The position numbers and the translations under genes were made by a program. A stretch of DNA of 64,000 nt from CAVQGZ01 sp942491665 (GTDB taxonomy: Bacteria; Actinomycetota; Actinomycetes; Jiangellales; Jiangellaceae): the NCBI GenBank assembly GCA_942491665.1, contig CALOBR010000011.1, positions 62,001-126,000 on the forward strand. Reading direction: 5' to 3'. Numbering within the stretch: the first letter of the stretch is position 1; every line of letters starts with the position of its first letter. The notes under the pieces were generated by a model. The model was not told the DNA's origin, searched no databases, and was given only the letters and a program-made list of their open reading frames with translations. Positions 45,732 through 55,601 of this stretch are shown here, piece by piece.

Positions 45732-45787
45732 CGCGCTGCGTCCGAGCGCACCTGGCCAACTCGGCAGGCGTGCTCGGACGCAGCGCG
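45732..45787 (-). repeat. 16-bp inverted repeat between gluB and gluC
   Basis: CGCGCTGCGTCCGAGC (45732-45747) is the exact reverse complement of the bases at 45772-45787, with a 24-base loop. The RNA stem would lie between the binding-protein and permease genes. There is no T-run; partial termination or mRNA protection is likely. Confidence 0.75.
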
Positions 45788-45813
45788 GACGGGATCACTG
45801 TCAGGTCAGGCGA

Positions 45814-46719
45814 TCAGTAGCGGTCGACCGTCGGAGGCTCCGGGGTCTCGGCGAACTGGCCGGCCGTGGACTCCCACGCCGCCGCCCAGCGGCCGTCGGC
45901 GAACGACGCCTCGAGGACGTCGTTGACGAACGACCGGAACTCGTCGTTGCCCAGCTCGAGCCCGATGCCGTACGGCTCCTCGGTGAACGGGTTGTCGACC
46001 AGCTCGAACGACTCCGGGTCTTGCGCGATGATGCCCAGCAGGATGACGTTGTCGGTGGTGACGCTGTCGACCTGCCCGTTCTTCAGCGCCTCGGCGCACT
46101 TGCTGTAGACGTCGAAGAGCGTGATCTCGGCGTCGGGGTAGTTGGTGCGGATGTTCTCCGCCGAGGTCGAGCCTTCGATCGAGCAGGTGGTCGTGCCGGC
46201 AAGGTCGTCCGGGCCCTCGATGCCGAGCGGGTTGCCCGAGGCAACCATGATGTCCTGGCCCGCCTGGTAGTAGGGACCGGCGAAGTCGACGACCTCTTTG
46301 CGCTCGTCGTTGATGGTATAGGTGGCGACGACGTAGTCGACACGGCCTTCCTGGATGAACGGCTCGCGGTTGTTCGAGACCGTCTCGGTCCAGGTGATGC
46401 CGTCCTCCTCGATGCCCAGCTCGGCGGCGATGATCTTGGCGACCTCGACGTCGAAGCCCTCTGGCTCGTTGGTGGCCGGGTTGAGCAGCCCGAACCCGGG
46501 CTGGTCGAACTTGGTGCCGATGGTGATCTCGCCGGCAGCGGCGAGCTCGGCCATGGTCGAGCCCTCCGGGAACTCCGAGGTGGCTGCGGTGTCCTCGGTG
46601 GCCTCAGGGGTCTCGGTCGTCGTGTCGTCGGTGTCGTCGCTCGCACAGGCGGCCAGGCTCAGCGTGAGCGCGGCCGCGCCGGCGAACGCCAGCATCCGGT
46701 GAACGGGGCGTCGGGTCAT
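45814..46719 (-). CDS. gluB: Glutamate-type ABC transporter substrate-binding lipoprotein GluB
   Basis: The 301-residue protein has a lipoprotein signal peptide with lipobox LAAC (Cys25), an acidic/Thr-rich linker (DDTDDTTTETPEATED), and an SBP_bac_3 domain (ITIGTKFDQPGFGLLNP, EGFDVEVAKIIAAELGI, NNREPFIQEGRVDYVVATYTI). It captures glutamate or a related polar amino acid at the outer face of the membrane. The ATG at 46719 has GGAGGGAGA about 7 bases upstream. The gene precedes gluC with a strong stem-loop in between, so it may be expressed above the permeases. Confidence 0.94.
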   Translation of the reverse strand: MTRRPVHRMLAFAGAAALTLSLAACASDDTDDTTTETPEATEDTAATSEFPEGSTMAELAAAGEITIGTKFDQPGFGLLNPATNEPEGFDVEVAKIIAAELGIEEDGITWTETVSNNREPFIQEGRVDYVVATYTINDERKEVVDFAGPYYQAGQDIMVASGNPLGIEGPDDLAGTTTCSIEGSTSAENIRTNYPDAEITLFDVYSKCAEALKNGQVDSVTTDNVILLGIIAQDPESFELVDNPFTEEPYGIGLELGNDEFRSFVNDVLEASFADGRWAAAWESTAGQFAETPEPPTVDRY

Positions 46720-46762
46720 GCAGGTCTCCCTCCGTGGTGGCACGACGACGTGTCGCGCCAGG

Positions 46763-47512
46763 TCAGTGTGTGAGGATCTTGCTGAGAAAGTCTTTGGCTC
46801 GTGAGGACTTGGGGTTGGAGAAGAACTCCTCGGGCGTGGCCTCCTCGACGATCTCTCCGTCGGACATGAAGATCACGCGGTCGGCGGCGGCGCGGGCGAA
46901 GCCCATCTCGTGGGTGATCACCATCATGGTCATGCCCTCTTTGGCGAGGGCAACCATGACGTCGAGCACCTCGTTGATCATCTCCGGGTCCAACGCGGAG
47001 GTCGGCTCGTCGAAGAGCATCAGCTTCGGCTCCATGGCCAGCGCGCGGGCGATCGCCACGCGCTGCTGCTGGCCGCCGGAGAGCTGAGCCGGGTACTTGT
47101 GCGACTGGTCGGCCACGCCCACTCGCTCGAGCAGCGTCTGAGTCCGCTCGCCGGCGTCCGACTTCGACCACTTGCGCACCTTCGTAGGGCCGAGCATCAC
47201 GTTGTCGCGGACGGACTTGTGGGCGAACAGGTTGAACGACTGGAACACCATGCCCACGTCCGAGCGAAGCCTGGCCAGCGGACGCCCCTCGGCCGGCATC
47301 GGGTTGCCGTCGATCACGATGGTCCCGGAGTCGATGGGCTCGAGGGCGTTGATGGTGCGGCACAGCGTCGACTTGCCCGAGCCCGACGGGCCGATGACGA
47401 CCACCACCTCGCCGCGTTGCACGGTGAGGTTGATGTCCTTGAGCACGTGCAGCTCACCGAAGTGCTTCTCGACGTGTTCCATCACCACGAGGGGGTCGCG
47501 GCTGTCGTCCAT
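46763..47512 (-). CDS. gluA: Glutamate-type ABC transporter ATP-binding protein GluA
   Basis: The 249-residue ATPase of the polar amino acid uptake family has Walker A GPSGSGKST at residues 41-49, the Q-loop in VGMVFQSFNLFAHKSV, the signature LSGGQQQR, Walker B LMLFDEPTSALDPE and the switch histidine in VITHEMGFA. It powers uptake through GluC/GluD. The ATG at 47512 is preceded by TACTGT 7 bases upstream with no ribosome-binding site; an in-frame upstream ATG at 47530 lies beyond that hexamer. It is the first gene of gluABCD. Confidence 0.95.
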   Translation of the reverse strand: MDDSRDPLVVMEHVEKHFGELHVLKDINLTVQRGEVVVVIGPSGSGKSTLCRTINALEPIDSGTIVIDGNPMPAEGRPLARLRSDVGMVFQSFNLFAHKSVRDNVMLGPTKVRKWSKSDAGERTQTLLERVGVADQSHKYPAQLSGGQQQRVAIARALAMEPKLMLFDEPTSALDPEMINEVLDVMVALAKEGMTMMVITHEMGFARAAADRVIFMSDGEIVEEATPEEFFSNPKSSRAKDFLSKILTH

Positions 47513-47519
47513 CGTTCGG

Positions 47520-47525
47520 ACAGTA
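47520..47525 (-). promoter_or_regulatory. -10 element for leaderless gluA (gluABCD operon)
   Basis: TACTGT on the minus strand lies 7 bases before the gluA ATG. No strong -35 is seen. Confidence 0.5.
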
Positions 47526-47596
47526 CCCACACCTCCGCCAAACGCTGATCATCTGGAGGTCACGATCTGGGCACGGCGACCCGGCCCGGCGGCCCG

Positions 47597-47602
47597 TACC
47601 CT
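47597..47602 (+). promoter_or_regulatory. -10 element for leaderless miaB
   Basis: TACCCT lies 8 bases before the miaB ATG at 47611. This argues against the in-frame TTG at 47602. Confidence 0.5.
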
Positions 47603-47610
47603 TGGCAGCG

Positions 47611-49068
47611 ATGAGCGCACGCACGTACGAGCTGCGCACCTACGGGTGCCAGATGAACGCCCACGACTCCGAACGGCTGGCTGGCCTGCTCGAGGACGCC
47701 GGGTACGTCCGGGCGGCGGACGACAGCACGCCTGACGTGGTCGTCTTCAACACGTGCGCGGTGCGCGAGAACGCCGACAACCGCCTCTACGGCAACTTGG
47801 GTCACCTGGCTCCGGTCAAGAAGGCCACTCCCGGCATGCAGATCGCCGTCGGCGGCTGCCTCGCGCAGAAGGACCGCAGCGAGATCACGCGGCGTGCTCC
47901 CTGGGTCGACGTCGTCTTCGGAACGCACAACATCGGGTCGCTGCCCGTCCTGCTCGAACGGGCCCGGGTGGCCGACGCGGCTCAGGTCGAGATCGTCGAG
48001 TCGCTGGAGACGTTCCCGAGCACCTTGCCGACGCGGCGGGAGAGCCCGTACGCCGCCTGGGTGTCGATCAGCGTGGGGTGCAACAACACCTGCACGTTCT
48101 GCATCGTCCCCAGCCTGCGCGGCAAGGAGAAGGACCGCCGGCCAGGCGACGTGCTGCGCGAGGTGGAGGTGCTCGTCGAGCAGGGTGTCGTCGAGGTGAC
48201 GTTGCTCGGCCAGAACGTGAACGCCTACGGCGTCGAGATCGGGGACCGCCACGCCTTCTCGAAGCTGCTTCGCGCGGTCGGCGCGGTGCCGGGGCTGGAG
48301 CGGGTGCGCTTCACCAGCCCGCACCCGCGCGACTTCACTGCCGACGTCATCGAGGCCATGGCCCAGACGCCGACGGTGATGCCACAGCTGCACATGCCGC
48401 TCCAGTCGGGCTCGGACGCAGTGCTGCGCGCGATGCGCCGCTCGTATCGACAGGACCGCTACCTGCGGATCATCGACGACGTGCGTGCCGCCATCCCGCA
48501 CGCGGCCATCACCACCGACATCATCGTCGGCTTCCCGGGCGAGACCGAGGACGACTTCGCCGCCACGATGGACGTTGTCCGCGCGGCGCGGTTCGCCGGC
48601 GCCTTCACGTTCCAGTACTCCAAGCGGCCCGGCACTCCTGCCGCCGACATGGGTGGCCAGGTGCCGAAGGCGGTGGTGCAGGAGCGTTACGAGCGCCTGG
48701 TCGAGGTGGTCGAGGATGTCGCCTGGGCCGAGAACAAGGCGCTCGTCGGCACGTCCGTCGAGGTGCTCGTCGCGCTGGGTGAGGGTCGCAAGGATGCCGC
48801 CACGGGCCGCATCAGCGGACGGGCCCGCGACAACCGGCTCGTCCACGTGGCGATGCCGACCGACGCCGAGGCGCCGCGGCCCGGCGACATGGTCACGACC
48901 ACCGTCACCTACGCGGCGCCGCACCACCTCGTCGCCGACTCGGGTGTCGTGGACGTGCGCGGGACGCCCGCGGGCGATGCATGGGCGCTCGCACAGCAAC
49001 GACCGGCCGACACCGTCGCCGGCACCTTCCTGGGCCTGCCCGGCCTGGGCACCCCGGTCGCCGGCTGA
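47611..49068 (+). CDS. miaB: tRNA-2-methylthio-N6-dimethylallyladenosine synthase MiaB
   Basis: MiaB adds the methylthio group to isopentenyl-A37 of tRNAs reading UNN codons, after MiaA has acted. The 485-residue radical-SAM enzyme has Cys13, Cys49 and Cys83 for the auxiliary cluster, the radical-SAM motif CNNTCTFC (Cys157, Cys161, Cys164), LLGQNVNAYG, MPLQSGSDAVLRAMRRSY and a C-terminal TRAM domain. miaA lies downstream in the same direction, so both steps of the modification are encoded here. Confidence 0.97.
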   Translation: MSARTYELRTYGCQMNAHDSERLAGLLEDAGYVRAADDSTPDVVVFNTCAVRENADNRLYGNLGHLAPVKKATPGMQIAVGGCLAQKDRSEITRRAPWVDVVFGTHNIGSLPVLLERARVADAAQVEIVESLETFPSTLPTRRESPYAAWVSISVGCNNTCTFCIVPSLRGKEKDRRPGDVLREVEVLVEQGVVEVTLLGQNVNAYGVEIGDRHAFSKLLRAVGAVPGLERVRFTSPHPRDFTADVIEAMAQTPTVMPQLHMPLQSGSDAVLRAMRRSYRQDRYLRIIDDVRAAIPHAAITTDIIVGFPGETEDDFAATMDVVRAARFAGAFTFQYSKRPGTPAADMGGQVPKAVVQERYERLVEVVEDVAWAENKALVGTSVEVLVALGEGRKDAATGRISGRARDNRLVHVAMPTDAEAPRPGDMVTTTVTYAAPHHLVADSGVVDVRGTPAGDAWALAQQRPADTVAGTFLGLPGLGTPVAG

Positions 49069-49070
49069 GC

Positions 49071-49799
49071 ATGCTGACCTACGCGGCGGTCGTCCCGGGG
49101 GCGCCGGTACTCGTCCCCGCCGTGGCTTCGGGGGCTGCGCCCGAGCTCGACAGGTGCCGCGACGCCGTGCGCACGGTGGTGGCCAGGCTGCTCGCTGACG
49201 CGCCGGACGTCGTCGTCATCGTCGGGTCGGGGGAGCGGACGGTCCGCCACGAGCCGGGTGCGCACTCGTCGCTCGCGTCGGTCGGGGTCGACGTCGATGC
49301 CACGCTCGGTGCCGGTGCCGACCTGGGGGCGATGACCGACGCCGCGCCGCTGCCCCTGTCGCTGTCGATCGGTGCCTGGGCGCTACGACGGGGCGACCCG
49401 CGGGTCTCTGCCGTGCGCGGTCTCGAGGTCGCCACCCGGGAGGCCCCGCAGGTGTGCATGGGTGCCGGGGCCGGGTTGGTCGACGGTGCGGAGCGGGTGG
49501 CGCTGCTGGTCGTGGCCGACGGGACCGCTCGTCGTGGGCCCAACGCGCCCGGCTACACCGACGCTCGGGCCGACGGGTTCGACGCGCTGTGGCTGCGCGC
49601 CGTCCGGGAGGCGGACGCCGGGGCGCTGGCACGGCTCGACCCGGTGCTCGCCGACGAGCTGATGATGGCCGGGCGGGCACCGCTGCAGGTGCTGGCCGGG
49701 GCAGCGCACGGCGCTCGCTGGTCCGGCGAGCTTCTCTACGCCGACGACCCCTACGGGGTGCAGTACGCGGTGGGCCAGTGGTGGCCCGCGGCTGCGTGA
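49071..49799 (+). CDS. Class III extradiol dioxygenase-like protein
   Basis: The 242-residue, Ala-rich protein resembles the LigB/MEMO-type fold: AAVVPGAPVLVPAV at the start, DAPDVVVIVGSGERTVRHEPG, and LLVVADGTARRGPNAPGY. Family members in this position between miaB and miaA are common in Actinobacteria, but their substrate is unknown. The metal-ligand histidines typical of active extradiol enzymes are not clearly conserved, so it may not be a dioxygenase. The ATG at 49071 follows the miaB stop by 2 bases. Confidence 0.8.
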   Translation: MLTYAAVVPGAPVLVPAVASGAAPELDRCRDAVRTVVARLLADAPDVVVIVGSGERTVRHEPGAHSSLASVGVDVDATLGAGADLGAMTDAAPLPLSLSIGAWALRRGDPRVSAVRGLEVATREAPQVCMGAGAGLVDGAERVALLVVADGTARRGPNAPGYTDARADGFDALWLRAVREADAGALARLDPVLADELMMAGRAPLQVLAGAAHGARWSGELLYADDPYGVQYAVGQWWPAAA

Positions 49800-49817
49800 C
49801 GGCTCCGCGGGGCAGCC

Positions 49818-50771
49818 ATGTCTGAGGGCGAGTCGCAGGTCGGCGACCTGCTCGTCGCGGTCGTCGGGGCGACGGCGTCGGGCAAGAGCGACCTGGCCGT
49901 CGACCTCGCGCTGCGTCTGGACGGCGAGGTGGTCAACACCGACTCGATGCAGCTCTACCGAGGCATGGACATCGGCACGGCCAAGCTGAGCGTCGCCGAG
50001 CGCCGGGGAGTGCCCCATCACCTGCTCGACGTCCTCGACGTGACCCAGGCGGCGTCGGTGGCCCAGGTGCAGTGCTGGGCGCGCCAGGCCGTGCGCGACG
50101 TCTGGTCGCGCGGACGCGTCCCCATCCTGGCGGGCGGGTCGGGCCTGTACCTGCGGGCGGTGATCGACGACATCGTGTTTCCCGGTACCGACGCAGCCAT
50201 CCGGGCTCGCCTCGAGGCGCAGCTCGACGAGGTCGGGGCGCCTGCGATGCACGAGCGGCTCAGACGGGTCGACCCGGACGCCGCCGCGGCCATCTTGTCC
50301 ACGAACGCCCGACGCATCGTGCGCGCACTCGAGGTGGTCGAGCTCACGGGGCGGCCCTTCGCGGCCACGCTCCCGGAGCCGACCCCGTGGCACCGTCCGG
50401 TCGTCCAGGTGGCGATCGACGTCTCCCGCGACGAGCTGGACCAGCGGGTCGAGGCGCGGGTCGACCGCATGTGGCAGCGCGGGCTCGTCGACGAGGTGCG
50501 GGCGCTGGAGCAGCGCGGCCTGCGCGACGGACCGACCGCGTCCCGCGCCCTCGGCTATGCGCAGGTGCTGCGATACCTCGCGGGGGAGTGGGCGCAGCAG
50601 CAGGCGCGCGAGCGCACGGTCAGTGCCACCCGGCGGTTCATCCGGCGCCAAGACCAGTGGTTTCGCAAAGACGCACGTGTCCACTGGCTGCCCGGTCACG
50701 CTGTCGACGCCGAGTCGACGGCGCAGTGGCTGCGGTCGATCCGCCGCGGAGACGCCGGAGCCCTGACCTAG
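49818..50771 (+). CDS. miaA: tRNA dimethylallyltransferase MiaA
   Basis: MiaA transfers dimethylallyl to A37 of tRNA, producing the substrate of MiaB. The 317-residue protein has the P-loop GATASGKS at residues 17-24, NTDSMQLYRGMDIGTAK, PHHLLDVLD, AGGSGLYLRAV, and the C-terminal RRQDQWFRKD segment. It starts 18 bases after the extradiol-like gene, so it is probably in the miaB transcript. Its 3' end overlaps the dapF promoter hexamer. Confidence 0.97.
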   Translation: MSEGESQVGDLLVAVVGATASGKSDLAVDLALRLDGEVVNTDSMQLYRGMDIGTAKLSVAERRGVPHHLLDVLDVTQAASVAQVQCWARQAVRDVWSRGRVPILAGGSGLYLRAVIDDIVFPGTDAAIRARLEAQLDEVGAPAMHERLRRVDPDAAAAILSTNARRIVRALEVVELTGRPFAATLPEPTPWHRPVVQVAIDVSRDELDQRVEARVDRMWQRGLVDEVRALEQRGLRDGPTASRALGYAQVLRYLAGEWAQQQARERTVSATRRFIRRQDQWFRKDARVHWLPGHAVDAESTAQWLRSIRRGDAGALT

Positions 50772-50774
50772 TCT
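50769..50774 (+). promoter_or_regulatory. -10 element for leaderless dapF
   Basis: TAGTCT overlaps the miaA stop and lies 6 bases before the dapF GTG at 50781. Confidence 0.5.
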
Positions 50775-50780
50775 GGGGTC

Positions 50781-51680
50781 GTGGTCACCGTCGCCGAAGC
50801 GCTGCCGTTCGTGAAGGGGCACGGGACGGGCAACGACTTCGTCCTGCTGCCCGACCACGATGGTGCCCGCTACGGCGAACGCGTGGACCCCGCCCTGGTG
50901 CGAGCACTGTGCGACCGTCGCCACGGCATCGGCGCCGACGGGGTCATCCGCGTCGTGCGAGCTGACGTGCCCGGTGTGCCTGCCAGCCCCGGTGCCGAGT
51001 GGTTCATGGACTACGTCAACGCCGACGGGTCCGTGGCCGAGATGTGTGGCAACGGCGTCCGCGTCTTCGCTCGGCACCTTCTCGACGCCGGTCTGGTGCG
51101 GCCGACGGCCAGCGTGCCGGTCGGCACCAGAGGCGGCACCGTTCTCGTGCAGGCTCACGAGAACGACGAGTTCACCGTGGACATGGGCATCGCGCACGAG
51201 CCGATGTCGGGATCGATCGTGCATGTGGACGCCATCGGCGTCCGCGGCCCGGGCGTGGCTGTGGCCATGCCCAACCCGCATGCGGTCATGTACGTCGGCG
51301 ACCTGGTCGGCATGGGACGTCTGCGCGGGGCCCCGGTCGTCCATCCGTTGGGGCTGTTCCCGGACGGCGCCAACGTCGAGTTCGTCGTGCGGCGCGGCCC
51401 GGCACAGCTGGGCATGCGGGTCTGGGAGCGGGGGGTCGGTGAGACCCAGTCGTGCGGCACCGGTGCCTGCGCAGCCGCGTGGGTCGCCATGACCGACGAC
51501 GAGGCCGCCCCCGGCACCACGTACACCGTCGACGTCCCCGGCGGGCGGTTGTGGGTCACCCAGGACGAGCGGGGGCACCTTCACCTGCGCGGTCCCGCAG
51601 TTCTGGTTGCGCAGGGCACCTTCGTGGCCGGCGACCTTCTCGTGCAGGCCGGGGACGAGGCCGCGGCAATACTCAGATGA
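50781..51680 (+). CDS. dapF: Diaminopimelate epimerase
   Basis: DapF converts LL- to meso-diaminopimelate, used for lysine and the cell-wall cross-link. The 299-residue protein has KGHGTGNDFVLL, RRHGIGADGVI, the first catalytic cysteine in AEMCGNGVRVFARHL (Cys89) and the second in QSCGTGACAAA (Cys225), at the expected spacing. The GTG at 50781 is set by the hexamer TAGTCT 6 bases upstream. Confidence 0.97.
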   Translation: MVTVAEALPFVKGHGTGNDFVLLPDHDGARYGERVDPALVRALCDRRHGIGADGVIRVVRADVPGVPASPGAEWFMDYVNADGSVAEMCGNGVRVFARHLLDAGLVRPTASVPVGTRGGTVLVQAHENDEFTVDMGIAHEPMSGSIVHVDAIGVRGPGVAVAMPNPHAVMYVGDLVGMGRLRGAPVVHPLGLFPDGANVEFVVRRGPAQLGMRVWERGVGETQSCGTGACAAAWVAMTDDEAAPGTTYTVDVPGGRLWVTQDERGHLHLRGPAVLVAQGTFVAGDLLVQAGDEAAAILR

Positions 51681-51714
51681 CGGTGGCGCCCAACCGTGCG
51701 ACCCTTGTTGCAGC

Positions 51715-53124
51715 ATGAGTACACCTGAACCGCTTACCACGACCCCGCCGATCGAGCCGGACGACGTCGACACGGGCACTCTCGACCTCGAGGACCGTCA
51801 GGCCCTGCGCCGCGTCGCCGGGCTGTCGACCGAGCTTGCCGACATCACCGAGGTCGAGTACCGCCAGCTGCGTCTCGAGCGCGTCGTGCTGGTCGGCGTC
51901 TGGACCGAGGGCACCACGACCGACGCCGAGAACTCCATGGCCGAGCTCGCCGCCCTGGCCGAGACGGCTGGGTCGGAGGTGCTCGACGTGCTCGTCCAGC
52001 GTCGTACCCGCCCAGACCCGGCCACCTACATCGGCTCCGGAAAGGTCGTCGAGCTGCGCGAGGCCGTCGTCGCGTCCGGCGCCGACACCGTGATCTGCGA
52101 CGGTGAGCTCACTCCGGCGCAGCTGCGCGCGCTGGAAGACCGGGTGAAGGTCAAGGTCGTCGACCGAACCGCGCTGATTCTCGACATCTTCGCCCAGCAC
52201 GCCAAGAGCAAGGAGGGCAAGACCCAGGTCGAGCTCGCCCAGCTGCAATACATGACGCAGCGCCTGCGTGGCTGGGGTGGCGAGCTGAGCCGGCAGGCCG
52301 GTGGACGGGTCGCCGGCGGTGGCGGTATCGGTGGCCGTGGCCCTGGTGAGACGAAGATCGAGACCGACCGGCGGCGCATCAGCGCTCGCATGGCCAAGCT
52401 GCGCCGCGAGCTCGCGCACATGACGACGGCGCGCGACACCAAGCGGGCCAACCGTGTGCGCCACGAGGTGCCGGCCGTCGCCATCGCCGGGTACACGAAC
52501 GCAGGCAAGTCGTCGCTGCTCAACCAGCTCACCGGAGCCGGCGTACTTGTCGAGGACGCGCTGTTCGCGACCCTCGACCCCACCGTGCGCCGGGCCGAGA
52601 CCCCCGACGGTCGGGCGTACACGATCTCGGACACCGTCGGGTTCGTCCGTCATCTTCCTCACCAGCTCGTCGAGGCGTTCCGCTCGACGCTGGAGGAGGT
52701 GGCCGACGCCGACCTCGTCCTGCACGTCGTGGACGCGTCCGACCGCGACCCCGAGGGCCAGCTAAGGGCCGTGCGCGAGGTGCTGGCCGAGATCGGTGCG
52801 CTGGACGTGGCCGAGCTGGTGGTCGTGAACAAGACCGACCTCGCCGACGAGCACACCGTCACGCGACTGCTCCGCACCGAGCCCGGATCAGTGGCCGTTT
52901 CGGCGAGGACCGGCGCCGGCATGGACGCGCTGCGCGTGGCGATCGAAACGGCGCTGCCCCGTCCGGAGTTCGAGATCGAGACGGTCATCCCGTACGAGCG
53001 GGGCGACCTGGTGTCGCGCGTCTTCGAGCAGGGGGACGTGCTGTCCTACGAGCACGTGGCCGACGGGACCTTCGTGCACGCACGTGTCGGCTCGGCGCTG
53101 CACACTGCGCTGGGGCTGGGCTAG
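51715..53124 (+). CDS. hflX: GTPase HflX
   Basis: HflX binds the 50S subunit and rescues or splits stalled ribosomes under stress. The 469-residue protein has the N-terminal HflX domain (DPATYIGSGKVVELREAV, DRTALILDIFAQHAKSKEGKTQVELAQLQY), the Gly-rich GGIGGRGPGETKIETDRR linker and a G domain with G1 GYTNAGKSS near residue 260, DTVGF and NKTD. The chosen ATG 51715 lies 9 bases after GACCCT (51700-51705), a weak -10 match. The longer open frame upstream runs through dapF and is not used. Confidence 0.96.
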   Translation: MSTPEPLTTTPPIEPDDVDTGTLDLEDRQALRRVAGLSTELADITEVEYRQLRLERVVLVGVWTEGTTTDAENSMAELAALAETAGSEVLDVLVQRRTRPDPATYIGSGKVVELREAVVASGADTVICDGELTPAQLRALEDRVKVKVVDRTALILDIFAQHAKSKEGKTQVELAQLQYMTQRLRGWGGELSRQAGGRVAGGGGIGGRGPGETKIETDRRRISARMAKLRRELAHMTTARDTKRANRVRHEVPAVAIAGYTNAGKSSLLNQLTGAGVLVEDALFATLDPTVRRAETPDGRAYTISDTVGFVRHLPHQLVEAFRSTLEEVADADLVLHVVDASDRDPEGQLRAVREVLAEIGALDVAELVVVNKTDLADEHTVTRLLRTEPGSVAVSARTGAGMDALRVAIETALPRPEFEIETVIPYERGDLVSRVFEQGDVLSYEHVADGTFVHARVGSALHTALGLG

Positions 53125-53139
53125 CCAGCTCACCGGGCA

Positions 53140-53169
53140 TTGCTCACGCGCCAGGATGCGAGTTAACTC
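53140..53169 (+). promoter_or_regulatory. Promoter and palindrome before the UvrA paralogue
   Basis: TTGCTC (53140-53145), a 17-base spacer and TTAACT (53163-53168) form a plausible promoter 9 bases before the GTG. The -10 is inside the perfect palindrome GAGTTAACTC (53160-53169), itself flanked by GCGCCAG (53148-53154) and CTGGCGC (53169-53175). A repressor site is possible. Confidence 0.45.
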
Positions 53170-53177
53170 TGGCGCTC

Positions 53178-55574
<2,397 letters not shown>

Positions 55575-55601
55575 CCCAAGCGAACGCAGCCGGCGGTGCT
55601 G

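Noticed and set aside
49383..51779. Open frame of 798 codons antisense to miaA and dapF
   Set aside because: Both sense genes carry all catalytic motifs; this frame has none.
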